Shown here: piece after piece, positions 26,280 through 35,645 of the stretch
How the letters are laid out: each line of letters starts with the position of its first letter
Position numbering within the stretch: position 1 is the stretch's first letter
Source: Bremerella sp. P1
GTDB lineage: Bacteria; Planctomycetota; Planctomycetia; Pirellulales; Pirellulaceae
Assembly (NCBI RefSeq): GCF_028748185.1
Contig: NZ_CP118164.1
Span: 868,001 to 932,000 of the forward strand
Length of the DNA stretch: 64,000 bases
Direction of reading: 5' to 3'
Notes under the pieces: model-generated
What the model saw: only the letters and a program-made list of their open reading frames with translations
Told to the model about the DNA's origin: nothing
The model's database searches: none
Made by a program: the position numbers and the translations under genes

Positions 26280-26846
26280 TTGACAGCCACTGCTTGGCTC
26301 CGGCCCAGCAGGAATCGTTCATTCAGTTCTTCCGTGGAGTTTGCGTTGGCTCTTTCCGCCGAGCAGTTTCATCGATTGGTCGACCAGCACGGTCCGACGC
26401 TTTATCGCGTTGCCTATCGCTTGATGGGTAATCGCCATGATGCTGAGGACGTGGTTCAGGACGCCTTCCGATCGGTTTGGGACAGCCGCGATCGATTCGA
26501 CGCCGAAAAGGGAGAGCGTGCGTGGCTGATTGCCATACTCCGTCGCCGCGTTGTCGACCGGTGGCGGCGCAAAAAACAGCCAATGCCCCTTTCCGACCAC
26601 GACGAGACCACGCCAGAATTGGTCGCCCCCGTTGAACCGGAACAAGGCTTCAGCGACGAGATGCAGGCTGCCCTACAGTGTCTCTCGGAAGAACTTCGTG
26701 AGGCAATTCTGTTGGTGGTCGTCGGTGAGCTGACTCACCAGGAAGCCGCAGACCTGCTGCAAGTTCCTCTGGGGACAGTCCTTTCCCGTGTCAGTCGTGC
26801 TCGCAAGAAACTTCATCTAGAATTATCCACAAGATTGTCGTCCTGA
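26280..26846 (+). CDS. ECF-family RNA polymerase sigma factor
   Basis: The protein has 188 residues. Region 2 has 'YRLMGNRHDAEDVVQDAFRSVW', with the conserved D-A-E-D-V-V-Q-D-x-F; a linker with a cluster of basic residues (RRRVVDRWRRKKQ) follows; region 4 has 'LREAILLVVVGELTHQEAADLL' and VPLGTVLSRVSRARKKL, the helix-turn-helix that reads the -35 element. The start is a TTG with a strong ribosome site, so about 25 poorly conserved residues precede region 2. The next gene begins one base after its stop and encodes a membrane protein likely to bind it. Confidence 0.9.
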   Translation: MTATAWLRPSRNRSFSSSVEFALALSAEQFHRLVDQHGPTLYRVAYRLMGNRHDAEDVVQDAFRSVWDSRDRFDAEKGERAWLIAILRRRVVDRWRRKKQPMPLSDHDETTPELVAPVEPEQGFSDEMQAALQCLSEELREAILLVVVGELTHQEAADLLQVPLGTVLSRVSRARKKLHLELSTRLSS

Positions 26847-26847
26847 T

Positions 26848-28974
26848 TTGTCAGCACGGCCACCCACAACTGCCAAAACACCAACCAACACTACCGTGAA
26901 TTCCTCCGACCACGATCACGAACTTGACCAACAACTGCGAGATGTCGCTATGCCGACTGATCTCGTTGCGCGGCTCAAGTGCATCCCTGAGGCTGCTGAG
27001 ATTGACGCAGCCCTCGATCGTGAGTTGTCTACCGTCGAAGTTCCCGCCGGCCTGACCGAGCAACTTCACGAAATCTCGGCATCGCAAACGCTGGTCACGC
27101 GTAACGTTCGTCAACGTAGTGCTGCTAGTCGTCAGTCTTCCCCGCTCACTTGGGTTGCCGTTGCCTGGACAATTGCCGCAACCGTGCTCGTTGCGTTTGG
27201 CATCGGATTGATTTGGCAGATTGACCAGAACACGAATATTGCGAAGAACGACCCGGTATCGGTCATCCCGGCCCCTGTCAGTCCTTCGGAGAAAACCCTG
27301 GCACTGGAATGGCTTGGCCCGACCGGTGCCGATATCGAAGCCCAGGCCGAGTTGCCCGGCGTAAGCCCATTGGCGGAAACGCAATCCTTTTTGCCGGCAA
27401 TCACGGAAGTCTCTCTGCCAGAAACGAAGGTCGCAGACGCGGACACACCTCGAATCAAATCCCTCTCAGAAGAATTGCCGGACGATCTTCTGGCCAATAC
27501 GTTTCTCATGCGTTGGCAGCCCCTGGGTGCCAATCCGATGATCGACTCGATGCACGGCCGGCCGCAGTTGCTCTTGCCGTCGGCCAGTTCCGTTTCCTAT
27601 TTCCCTGAGTCCCTGGCCTACGATCGCGAGTTCCTGCTGCGAGAGTCCTCCCAGCCGTTTGCTTCCACGCAGCATCCTTCGATGCGGTCCACGAGCGTCT
27701 CAGTAACGGCATCCGAGAAGAGCTTCGAGAATAGCCTGTTCTCCGAGAACCCTCTTTCGCCAGAGGTACTGGAAAATGCTCGTTCGGAAGAGTGGCTCGC
27801 GGCAATGGGCAAGTTTTACGTCCCGGCTCAACCGAACCAGATCGAACTGCGCACGGCAGCCGGCCCGGCCGTATTCGCCGGAGCAGGCACACAGCTCTTG
27901 GAAATCGGGATCGTCGCTGGTTCGACCGATCCAGCGGATCGCGCCCCGGTTCACTTGACCGTAGCAATCACGCCTCCCGAGTCCGAACAACATGCTCGAC
28001 TGACATGGCTGCCGGTCAAGATTGCCTTGCGTGAGATGATCGAACAACTCAGCCCGCACGACAGCGTTACCCTGGTCGTCATGTCCGACGTTCCTTATGT
28101 CTTGATCGATGATGCGACCAGCGAACATCGCGATGAATGGTTTGCCGCTCTCGACCGGGTCAAGCCTGGCAGTCCGTCAAATCTTGCCGAAGGAATTCGA
28201 TTTGCCTCGGCCACCGCACTCACCAAAGCTGGGTTTGGCGATATCCGTCGCTCGCTGGTCGTGCTTTCCGACCGCTTCCCGGCGCTTGATGCTTCGACGA
28301 ACCAGCAACTTCGCCCCCTGATTGAGAATGCTTCGCAGCAAGACATCGCCTTCACATGGGTCCAACTCGAAGATGAGAACTATACATCTCTTGTCCCTGC
28401 CCCGCCGGCACTAAAGGGGATGGGTGATTGGCTGGTAACTAATTCGCTGCAAAAGCTCGGCCGAATTCTCAACCAGCAAATTTACGGGGCTACGACCCTG
28501 ATCGGCACCAATCCGAATGTGCGCGTGAATTGGAATGAAAAGTCGGTCGCCCAATATCGACTGATTGGTTATCAACCTGTGGGTGGTCATTTTGTATCCA
28601 CTTCGGACACACGCGAGTTTCATGCACTTGAAAGTGGTACGCTGTTGTTTGAATTAGTTCTCCCAGAGGACGGACCAAACGATATCGCGACAATTGAGTT
28701 GACCTGGAACGACACCAAGGGCAAGCAACATAAGTCGGCACAAAAAGTGAGTCGCCTGCAATTTGCTCCGTCTTGGCAGGCTTCTCCCCTATCGCTGCAA
28801 GCCGCACAACTTACCCAGCAGTGCCTGGCTTTACACCAGAAATCGTACTTTTCACGACGACGTGGCAACACGATCGATGAGTTAGATAGTTGGACTTCCT
28901 CCTTGAATCCTGCAATCCGGCAACATGCGAGCTATCCTCGACTGGAAGTCCTGTTGCCGAGCCTGCAGGATTAG
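26848..28974 (+). CDS. vWA/YfbK-like membrane protein, probable partner (anti-sigma type) of the ECF factor
   Basis: The protein has up to 708 residues. A cytoplasmic N-terminal helical region (about 20-90) precedes one membrane segment (102-124), a linker, a von Willebrand A-like domain (about 350-510) and a YfbK-type C-terminus with YRLIGY (570-575). The vWA domain keeps the fold markers (e.g. REMIEQLSPHDSVTLVVMS, GSPSNLAEGI, RSLVVLSD), but the MIDAS DxSxS is replaced by AITPPESEQ (373-381), so metal binding is unlikely. The first possible start (TTG) is 1 bp after the sigma stop; a GTG lies at 26896. The topology, sigma-facing N-terminus and outside sensor domain, suggests an anti-sigma or signal-relay role; this is inferred. 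Confidence 0.72.
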   Translation: MSARPPTTAKTPTNTTVNSSDHDHELDQQLRDVAMPTDLVARLKCIPEAAEIDAALDRELSTVEVPAGLTEQLHEISASQTLVTRNVRQRSAASRQSSPLTWVAVAWTIAATVLVAFGIGLIWQIDQNTNIAKNDPVSVIPAPVSPSEKTLALEWLGPTGADIEAQAELPGVSPLAETQSFLPAITEVSLPETKVADADTPRIKSLSEELPDDLLANTFLMRWQPLGANPMIDSMHGRPQLLLPSASSVSYFPESLAYDREFLLRESSQPFASTQHPSMRSTSVSVTASEKSFENSLFSENPLSPEVLENARSEEWLAAMGKFYVPAQPNQIELRTAAGPAVFAGAGTQLLEIGIVAGSTDPADRAPVHLTVAITPPESEQHARLTWLPVKIALREMIEQLSPHDSVTLVVMSDVPYVLIDDATSEHRDEWFAALDRVKPGSPSNLAEGIRFASATALTKAGFGDIRRSLVVLSDRFPALDASTNQQLRPLIENASQQDIAFTWVQLEDENYTSLVPAPPALKGMGDWLVTNSLQKLGRILNQQIYGATTLIGTNPNVRVNWNEKSVAQYRLIGYQPVGGHFVSTSDTREFHALESGTLLFELVLPEDGPNDIATIELTWNDTKGKQHKSAQKVSRLQFAPSWQASPLSLQAAQLTQQCLALHQKSYFSRRRGNTIDELDSWTSSLNPAIRQHASYPRLEVLLPSLQD

Positions 28975-29237
28975 GTCAGGATGGGAGTTCACCCGAATAC
29001 GGCCAACCTTGATGCATCATGGTTGAGCCGATCATTTGACAAAAGGAACAGCACCTCCTCCCCCATCTCTTCTTGAGAGCATCCATGCGATCGCTGCCAA
29101 GCAAGGCTTCGCGCCCGCATCGGATGTGGACAATCAGCCTTTTCGCCTTCACAATCGAGCTTGCCTGTCGGCATCGGTTACCGCCGAGAAGTCTTCGTCC
29201 GGGTAGAGGTTTCGCCTTGTCTTTGAGGATAACATCA

Positions 29238-32200
29238 ATGCGGATTACCAAGCAGATTTTGCTCGCTACCGGCCTTCTTTTGGCGTTCTCGTCGGTGACG
29301 ACGGCCAAAGAACCGTTCGACGAATTCTTTAATGGGCTCTTGCAGCGCGGGTACCACGAACAAGCGATCTGGTACATCGAGTCGATGGCCGACAATCCAG
29401 GTCTGTCGGACGACGTCAAAAAGACGCTCGACTATCGCAAAGCACTTGCTCAAATCGAATCGGCTCGCCGTAGTGCGAATCTAGACTCGCGGGAAGCACT
29501 GCTGGTTGCCGCCGGCGATAACCTGGCCAAGTTCCTCAAAGCCAGCCCTCAGAGCGATCGCGTGATCGATGCGACCATCCAACGCGGCAACGTCCTGTCA
29601 GACCAGGCTCGCTTGGCCGAAGCCCGAGCACGTCGCGAAGAAAAGCCGGCCGACAAGAAGCCTTTTTTGGACACGGCCCACACACGCTATGAAGAAGCAC
29701 GAAAAGTCTTTGAAGACGCCAACAAGCAAATTCGTGAAGCGTTGACCGCCTTGCCCAAGGTGCTCGATCCTTCTAAGGACGCTGCGAAAATCACCTTCCG
29801 TGATGAAATGCGAGCCTCCTACATTCAAACGCAGTTGTTGGCATCCAATTGCCTCTTCGAGATGGCTAAGACCCTTCCCGAAGATAACCCCGATCGCAAG
29901 AAACAACTGGAACAAGCGGCGAAGGAATTCGGCGAAACGTACAGTAAGTACAAGTCGCGTCTAGCCGGCTTGTATGCTCGCTTGTATGAAGCTCAGGCTC
30001 AGCAAGCCTTGGGCAAACAGAAAGAAGCCATCTCCATCTACGTCGACGACCTGATGCTGTTAGGCGATCAGCCTGAGCAGTTCCGCCAAGTCAAGCTCAA
30101 AGCGGCAATCGGCTTGGCTGAGATCTGGATGGCGCAAGACGAACAAGCGAAAGTCCTCAGCGATATCGCACCGTGGCTGGCAGATCAACAACTGCGAGCC
30201 AACCAGGAACGTGACGAAGATTGGCTGAACATCAAGTTGATCGTCGCCAAGGCCTACAAGAAGGATGCTGACGGGCGAGACAACAAGGATAAGAAGCGGG
30301 GCGAAAATCGCCGCGAGGCATTGAAGCTGGCCGTCGATGTTGCCAAGTACCCCAGCGAGTTCCAGAAGGAAGCCTTGCAGATTCGGACCGACCTCCAAGG
30401 GGAAGATGCCGTTGCCCAAGATGAAACGGAAGCCAAAACCTTCCAGGAAGCCGTTACCGCAGGCCGCGACCTGATCAACGAAGCCAATACGCAAAGCTTC
30501 GCTGTGAAGAAGATGGAGGCCGACATGAAGGCCGCCAAGGACAAGGCCACCAAAGATCAGCTGGCCAGCCAGATTGAAGCGGAACAGAAAGTCGTTCAAG
30601 ACACGTTCAACCAGGCGGAAAGCAAGTTTCAACAGGCCCTGCAACTGGCCGATCGCGATACGCCATCCGACGAAGTGAACGGCGTGCAGTACTTCCTCTC
30701 GTTCCTGGGCTTCCAGGATGGTGATTACTGGCAGACCTACGCTCGGGCTTCCTTTGTCGCTCAGCGTTATCCGAACAGCCCTAGTGCCAGACCATGTTCC
30801 AAAATGGCTTTGGCTTGTGCTCTGCGATTGTTCGAGGACGCGCCGGCCGACGATCGTGCATTCGAGTTGGGCCTGGTTCAAAACACGACCGACTTCATGG
30901 TCAAAACATGGCCTGATTCCGAAGAAGCCGGCCAGGCATTGCTGGCGTTGATTGGATTCCAATTGCAACAAGCCGGCTCCAAAGAGCTTTCCTGGGAACA
31001 ACAAAAAGCCATGCTGGAAGCCGCCGAAAAGTCAGTCGCCAAAATTGGTGACGGAACGGCGGCGAAAGCGGATGCTCAGTTGAAGGTTGGGCAAACGTAC
31101 TGGAATCTCTTTCTACGCGGCAACGCACTACGCCGCGAAGCCAAAGAGAATCCAGATGCCATGGGCATTCCTACTGAAGAACAACTGACCGCTATCAAGG
31201 ATAAAACGCAGAGTATCCTCTCGGCTGGTGTCGATTCGTACCAAGGTGATGACCCCGATTTCAGCTATGTCCTCGGGGCGTTGTCCCTGATCCAGGTCTA
31301 CACCGACATCGGCGAACCTGAAAAGGCGGTAGCGCTACTGGAAAAGAAGGACGTCGGCCTGATGGGGCTGGTCGAGAATAAGAACCCAGCCGCCACACGG
31401 CCTGGCATCGACCAGTTGATCTACAAGGCAGCCGTTCGTGCCTACATCTCGGCACTTCCCAATACGACCGATTCTTCCAAGACCGAAGCGTTAATGGCTA
31501 ACGCTGAGAAGGCCATGGCTCAACTTAAAAGCCTGGTTGGTAACGATGCCGATAGCCAGAAGCAGTTGGTTGCCATTTACATCTCGCTGGCCAACGATCT
31601 GAAAACCCAGCTCGATAATGCGAACCCGAACTCGAAGGTAGCACTGGCAGGTGCGTTCGAGAAGTTCCTCAATCGCGTCGCCGAATCGAGCAACGAGCCG
31701 AACGTGCTGAACTGGGTTGGCGAAACGTTCTACAACTTGGGACAGAGCTTCTCGGAAGATCCAACTTTCACTGGAGACACCAAGAGCTTCTACAACAAGG
31801 CGATCGCTGCTTTTCAGCAGATTATCGACAAGTCTGGCAGCGGTTCGCTGAACCCAGCCCTGGTCCAGCAAGTTCGAGTTCGTATCGCCATGGCTCAGCG
31901 TGAAATCGGCGAGTACGAACAAGCCATCGCAACCTTCACGGATGTGCTGAAGGAAAAGAACATGATGGTCAACGTTCAAGTCGAAGCCGCAAAGACCTAC
32001 TACATGTGGGGCCTCAACGGAGGAGACTCGAAGACGTTCTATCAATCGCTGATGGGGGCCGAACCCAATCCAGAAACCAAGCAGAATGTGATCTGGGGAT
32101 GGGGTCGCTTACAATCCATTTTGGCACGCTACGCTCAAGCAGGTGCCGATCCTTCGCCGTTCAAAGAAACGTTCTTTGAATGTCGCTATTACCTGGCAGC

Positions 32201-32402
32201 CTGCCGATACCAATTCGCGTTGTCTCAATCGAGCAACGATAAGAAGGATCAATACCTGGCCGCAGCCGCCAAGGATATTACCTCGACCCAATCGTTTGAC
32301 CCCACCTTGGGCGGCGACGAGTGGTTCCAGAAATTCGATACGCTCATGCGAAAGATCCAAAAGGACCTGACCGGTGAGGCCAAGGGCCTGGAAAAGTCGT
32401 AG
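29238..32402 (+). CDS. Large secreted TPR/coiled-coil protein of the ExbBD cluster
   Basis: The protein has 1054 residues from the ATG at 29238 (MRITKQILLATGLLLAFSS), which starts a clear signal peptide and follows GAGG by 10 nt; the open frame extends upstream but without such signals. The mature protein is helical: many TPR-like pairs (e.g. RLAGLYARLYEAQAQQALGK, 'ALVQQVRVRIAMAQREIGEY'), a charged coiled coil near 405-475 (many K, D, E, A), and no membrane segment. It heads a run of same-strand genes with a second TPR protein, ExbB and two ExbD proteins, so it is a candidate periplasmic partner of that proton-driven complex. No enzyme motif was seen. Confidence 0.72.
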   Translation: MRITKQILLATGLLLAFSSVTTAKEPFDEFFNGLLQRGYHEQAIWYIESMADNPGLSDDVKKTLDYRKALAQIESARRSANLDSREALLVAAGDNLAKFLKASPQSDRVIDATIQRGNVLSDQARLAEARARREEKPADKKPFLDTAHTRYEEARKVFEDANKQIREALTALPKVLDPSKDAAKITFRDEMRASYIQTQLLASNCLFEMAKTLPEDNPDRKKQLEQAAKEFGETYSKYKSRLAGLYARLYEAQAQQALGKQKEAISIYVDDLMLLGDQPEQFRQVKLKAAIGLAEIWMAQDEQAKVLSDIAPWLADQQLRANQERDEDWLNIKLIVAKAYKKDADGRDNKDKKRGENRREALKLAVDVAKYPSEFQKEALQIRTDLQGEDAVAQDETEAKTFQEAVTAGRDLINEANTQSFAVKKMEADMKAAKDKATKDQLASQIEAEQKVVQDTFNQAESKFQQALQLADRDTPSDEVNGVQYFLSFLGFQDGDYWQTYARASFVAQRYPNSPSARPCSKMALACALRLFEDAPADDRAFELGLVQNTTDFMVKTWPDSEEAGQALLALIGFQLQQAGSKELSWEQQKAMLEAAEKSVAKIGDGTAAKADAQLKVGQTYWNLFLRGNALRREAKENPDAMGIPTEEQLTAIKDKTQSILSAGVDSYQGDDPDFSYVLGALSLIQVYTDIGEPEKAVALLEKKDVGLMGLVENKNPAATRPGIDQLIYKAAVRAYISALPNTTDSSKTEALMANAEKAMAQLKSLVGNDADSQKQLVAIYISLANDLKTQLDNANPNSKVALAGAFEKFLNRVAESSNEPNVLNWVGETFYNLGQSFSEDPTFTGDTKSFYNKAIAAFQQIIDKSGSGSLNPALVQQVRVRIAMAQREIGEYEQAIATFTDVLKEKNMMVNVQVEAAKTYYMWGLNGGDSKTFYQSLMGAEPNPETKQNVIWGWGRLQSILARYAQAGADPSPFKETFFECRYYLAACRYQFALSQSSNDKKDQYLAAAAKDITSTQSFDPTLGGDEWFQKFDTLMRKIQKDLTGEAKGLEKS

Positions 32403-32482
32403 CCTTGGCTTTTCGGTACATCAGGATCTCTTTTCCCAAACTATTCACGTAAATAATCGATCTACTCGAGGAGTGATAAACA

Positions 32483-33499
32483 ATGCGTCAGATTCTCTTC
32501 CAAGCCGTCACCATGGCGCTCATCGCCGGTGGACCGCTGCTGGCCGATTCGGTTCGCACCGAAAGCGGCGCTCAAACGGGCACCATTGTTGGCGCAACCA
32601 AGGATGCCGTCCAACTGAGCAAGGGAGGCTCGAATGTTGAGATTCCCACGAACGAGATCGTTGAAATCTCGCTCGACGCAGAACCGTTCGACGTGAAGAC
32701 TGCCCGCCGTATGGTTCAGAACGGTCAGTTCGCCGATGCGATCGACAAACTGCAAGGCGTCGAAGGTGGCAACAACGAACTGGTCAAACAGGAAATCGAT
32801 TTCCTGCGGGCTTACTCGATGGGTAAGCTGGCCTTGGCTGGTTCGGGCGATCGCGACAAGGCCTCTCAGGCACTGCTGGGTTTTGCGACCAGTTCTTCTA
32901 ACAGCTTCCACTTCTACGATGTTGCCCGGATGCTGGGTGATCTCGCCGTGAGTGGTGGCGACTATGCTTCGGCGGCCAAGTATTACGGTGGTCTGAAATC
33001 GGCTCCTTGGCCCGATTACCGCATGTCCGCCCAAGTCCTTGCGGGACGTGCATTGCTGGCCCAGGACAAAACGGCTGAAGCCATCGCTAACTTCGATGAA
33101 GTCATGGCGGCCAACGCAACCGTTTCGGGCGCTGCTCGCCAGAAGAGCTTCGCCGCTGTCGGCAAAGCCAAAGCCCTGGCAGCCAGCGGCAAGCCTGCCG
33201 AAGGTATTACGCTCGCGCAGAAAGTGGTCGATAACGCCGACCCAGATGATAAGGAACTGTTCGGTCGCGCCTACAACGCACTGGGGCTGTGCCATCTGAA
33301 ACAGAGCAATGCGAAGGAAGCGTTGTTGGCTTACCTGCACACCGATATCCTTTTCTACACCGACCCGGAAATCCACGCGGAAGCGTTGTATTACCTCGCC
33401 AATATCTGGAAGGACCTGAACGATCCCGATCAGGCCACCGATGCACGAAACCTGCTCAATGACCGCTACCCCGGCAGCATTTGGGCTAATCGGCAATAA
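32483..33499 (+). CDS. Secreted TPR protein
   Basis: The protein has 338 residues. A short signal peptide (MRQILFQAVTMALIAGGPLLA) precedes a small beta-rich segment (about 22-70, 'TGTIVGATKDAVQLSKGG', NEIVEISLD) and TPR-like helices to the end (e.g. GDYASAAKYYGGL, KTAEAIANFDEVMAAN, 'AYNALGLCHLKQSNAKEALL', EALYYLANIWKDL). The ribosome site GAGGAG lies about 8 nt before the ATG. It is the second secreted TPR protein upstream of exbB; the pair probably form an extracytoplasmic scaffold. No closer family was recognised. Confidence 0.72.
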   Translation: MRQILFQAVTMALIAGGPLLADSVRTESGAQTGTIVGATKDAVQLSKGGSNVEIPTNEIVEISLDAEPFDVKTARRMVQNGQFADAIDKLQGVEGGNNELVKQEIDFLRAYSMGKLALAGSGDRDKASQALLGFATSSSNSFHFYDVARMLGDLAVSGGDYASAAKYYGGLKSAPWPDYRMSAQVLAGRALLAQDKTAEAIANFDEVMAANATVSGAARQKSFAAVGKAKALAASGKPAEGITLAQKVVDNADPDDKELFGRAYNALGLCHLKQSNAKEALLAYLHTDILFYTDPEIHAEALYYLANIWKDLNDPDQATDARNLLNDRYPGSIWANRQ

Positions 33500-33745
33500 T
33501 TCACCCAGGTTGGTGCGATTAAAAGGGAGAGTTTGCCCAAAAACGTCGGCAAACTCACCGTGCAGATGCTTTTCGCGGGGAATTTACCCAACTAAAATAC
33601 GAGTCGATCTCGTCCGACTTCCCCTCGAAACAAGACCTATTCTTTCACTCGTTTGTGGGTACAAGAGCAGGTCAAACTCGTTTCTTATTGCTTAACCAAA
33701 CCACCAAGACATAGCTCAGATATTCGCCAAAGTCTGGAGAACCCA

Positions 33746-34558
33746 ATGTTGCGTCGATCTCAAGCGTTTTCCCTTTCCCTCTGCGTGGCTTCTGTGGCCT
33801 TGATGTTGGGTATTTTTCTGACCACTCAGGCAGTCACCGCTCAAGATGCGGCGGCGGACGCCGAGCCAGCTGCTGCCGAACCCGCCGCAGCGGAACCAGC
33901 TGCAAATGGAGAAACAGCCGCTCCAGCTGAAGCCCCCAAGACGGTCTTCGAATGGGTTTACACTTCGCTGAGCTATTACTTCTGGATCTTCATGATCATT
34001 TCCATCGTGTTCGTTGCCTTGCTGGTGATGAACATCATGAACGCCCGCCGCGAAAACGTGGTTCCATTGGCCCTGGTGGAAAGCTTTGAGGCCTGCCTGG
34101 AAGAAAACCAGGTCCAAGAGGCTTACGACATGGCAAAGGAAGACGAGTCGTTCCTCGGCAAGGTTCTTTCGGCTGGCCTGGAAAAGGTCTCGCAGGGCTA
34201 CGACAAAGCCATTGAAGCGATGCAGGAAGTGGGCGAAGAAGAAAACATGAAGCTTGACCATCGCCTGAGCTACTTGGCCCTGATCGGTACGCTCAGCCCG
34301 ATGATTGGCTTGTTCGGTACGGTCGACGGGATGATCAAGTCGTTTAGCGTGATCGCTCGTAGTGGTGGTACGCCGGACGCCTCGCAGCTTGCCAACGGTA
34401 TTTCGACCGCTCTGTTCACCACGCTCGTTGGTTTGGCATTGGCCATTCCTGCGATTGCCGCCTACAACATCCTTCGCAATCGAGTCGATCGCCTGGCATT
34501 GGAAGTCGGTATCACCGGCGAAGGCCTGATGAGCCGTTTCCAAAACGTCGGCAAGTAA
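33746..34558 (+). CDS. ExbB/TolQ/MotA-family proton channel protein with N-terminal signal and periplasmic extension
   Basis: The protein has 270 residues from the ATG at 33746 (TGGAG 7 nt upstream). A hydrophobic leader (about 8-30, VASVALMLGIFLTTQAVTAQ) is followed by an Ala/Pro/Glu repeat (AEPAAAEPAAAEPAA), then membrane helix 1 (about 78-100), a cytoplasmic region with LGKVLSAGLEKVSQGYDKAIE, and the hallmark membrane helices with YLALIGTLSPMIGLFGTVDG and 'ISTALFTTLVGLALAIPAIA'. This is the ExbB/TolQ channel core. Two ExbD genes follow, so it forms a proton-driven complex. The extra periplasmic segment is unusual for ExbB of enterics but known in some other groups. Confidence 0.9.
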   Translation: MLRRSQAFSLSLCVASVALMLGIFLTTQAVTAQDAAADAEPAAAEPAAAEPAANGETAAPAEAPKTVFEWVYTSLSYYFWIFMIISIVFVALLVMNIMNARRENVVPLALVESFEACLEENQVQEAYDMAKEDESFLGKVLSAGLEKVSQGYDKAIEAMQEVGEEENMKLDHRLSYLALIGTLSPMIGLFGTVDGMIKSFSVIARSGGTPDASQLANGISTALFTTLVGLALAIPAIAAYNILRNRVDRLALEVGITGEGLMSRFQNVGK

Positions 34559-34603
34559 GCTCCCTCATTTCCATGTGATCTCTTTCGCGAAAAGATGTAG
34601 CTA

Positions 34604-35053
34604 ATGAAGATCAAGAAGAAGAAACGGGAGATGCTCGAGGGGGACCTTACCCCGATGATCGACATGACGTTTCAGTTGATCGCATTCTTTATGGTGCTGA
34701 TCAACTTTACCCAGGCCGATCAGAACAAAAAGATTCAGCTCCCGCAGAGTGAACTGGCGAAGCCGCCGGAAGTTCCCTTCGAAAACGCCATTACCCTGCA
34801 GATGTACCAGGATGGTCTGGCATATTTCGATGGCAACGACTACACCATGGATGCGCTGCGGCAACGGTTGGTCGTCGAAAAGCAAATTGCCGACGACTTC
34901 AAAGCCGACATAGGTGGTGCCAAGAGTGTGACTGTTATCATTCGTGGTGACGGCCGAGTGGCGACCGGCAAAGTGCAAGAGATGATCAAGCTTTGCCAGG
35001 ATGTCGGCTTTGAAAAGTTCGCCCTCAGGGCTAAAGAAGAAGCTCCCAACTAA
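34604..35053 (+). CDS. ExbD/TolR-family protein (first copy)
   Basis: The protein has 149 residues. A basic N-terminus (KIKKKKRE) precedes 'LTPMIDMTFQLIAFFMVLI', the single membrane helix with the functional Asp of ExbD (D in P-M-I-D-M), and a periplasmic domain ending in 'VQEMIKLCQDVGFEKFALRA'. It partners ExbB to use the proton gradient. It starts 45 bp after exbB and 17 bp before a second exbD, so the complex may be a heteromer of two ExbD types. Confidence 0.9.
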   Translation: MKIKKKKREMLEGDLTPMIDMTFQLIAFFMVLINFTQADQNKKIQLPQSELAKPPEVPFENAITLQMYQDGLAYFDGNDYTMDALRQRLVVEKQIADDFKADIGGAKSVTVIIRGDGRVATGKVQEMIKLCQDVGFEKFALRAKEEAPN

Positions 35054-35070
35054 GGTATACGGTTAGGTTC

Positions 35071-35574
35071 ATGAAACTTCGCAAGAACGAAGTCCACGGA
35101 CGCGAAAAGATCGACGTGCCGATGACACCGATGATTGACATCGTGTTTCAGCTCCTCGTCTTTTTTATCATGACGTTCAAAATCGTCGCGATGGAAGGGG
35201 ACTTCAACATCAACATGCCACAGGCAGCGGCAGGTGCCCCGAGCACAAGCCTTCAGGTTCCTATGAAGCTGAAGCTGCGTGCCGGTCCGAATGGTGCCCT
35301 GCAATCGGTGGCACTCAACAACACGTCCTTCAATGGAAGTGCCCGAGAAAAGTTTGCCCAACTGCAGGATGCCATCGTCGAGCAAATCGGTGTCGCAGAT
35401 GGCCCCAGCTCGGCACAGGAAGAATCGGAAATCGAAATCGATGCCGATTACCAACTTCAATACACCTACGTCATTGAAGCCATTACCGCCGTCACTGGTC
35501 GGATTGACCCCAAGACTGGCGAAGTGCAGAAGCTGATCGAGAAGATCAAGTTCGCACCCGGGGCTGGCGGTTAA
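35071..35574 (+). CDS. ExbD/TolR-family protein (second copy)
   Basis: The protein has 167 residues. KIDVPMTPMIDIVFQLLVFF gives the membrane helix with the essential Asp. The periplasmic part is longer than in the first copy and differs from it throughout, so the two are old paralogues, not a recent duplication. It is the last gene of the TPR-TPR-exbB-exbD-exbD cluster, ending 30 bp before a strong terminator. There is no TonB, TolA or Pal in the window. Confidence 0.9.
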   Translation: MKLRKNEVHGREKIDVPMTPMIDIVFQLLVFFIMTFKIVAMEGDFNINMPQAAAGAPSTSLQVPMKLKLRAGPNGALQSVALNNTSFNGSAREKFAQLQDAIVEQIGVADGPSSAQEESEIEIDADYQLQYTYVIEAITAVTGRIDPKTGEVQKLIEKIKFAPGAGG

Positions 35575-35603
35575 ATCGCCTCGCCTCGCAACTAGACGCA
35601 CGC

Positions 35604-35645
35604 AAAGTTCACGCTCGCGGATGAAACGCGGCGTGAACTTTTTTT
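35604..35645 (+). terminator. Strong intrinsic terminator after the ExbBD cluster, overlapping the xerD 3' end
   Basis: AAAGTTCACGC (35604-35614) pairs with GCGTGAACTTT (35631-35641). Inside it CGCG (35616-35619) can pair with CGCG (35627-35630), giving an almost continuous stem with a GATGAAA loop. A T-run (35639-35645) follows on the plus strand. The hairpin also encodes the last codons of xerD on the minus strand. Confidence 0.9.

Noticed and set aside
26018-26431. Open frame upstream of and overlapping the ECF sigma gene
   Set aside because: Out of frame with the conserved sigma regions and without a ribosome site; the TTG at 26280 with AAGGAGG explains the gene.
26848-28974. Functional metal-binding vWA domain
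   Set aside because: DxSxS is absent at the MIDAS position, so I describe the domain as degenerate.
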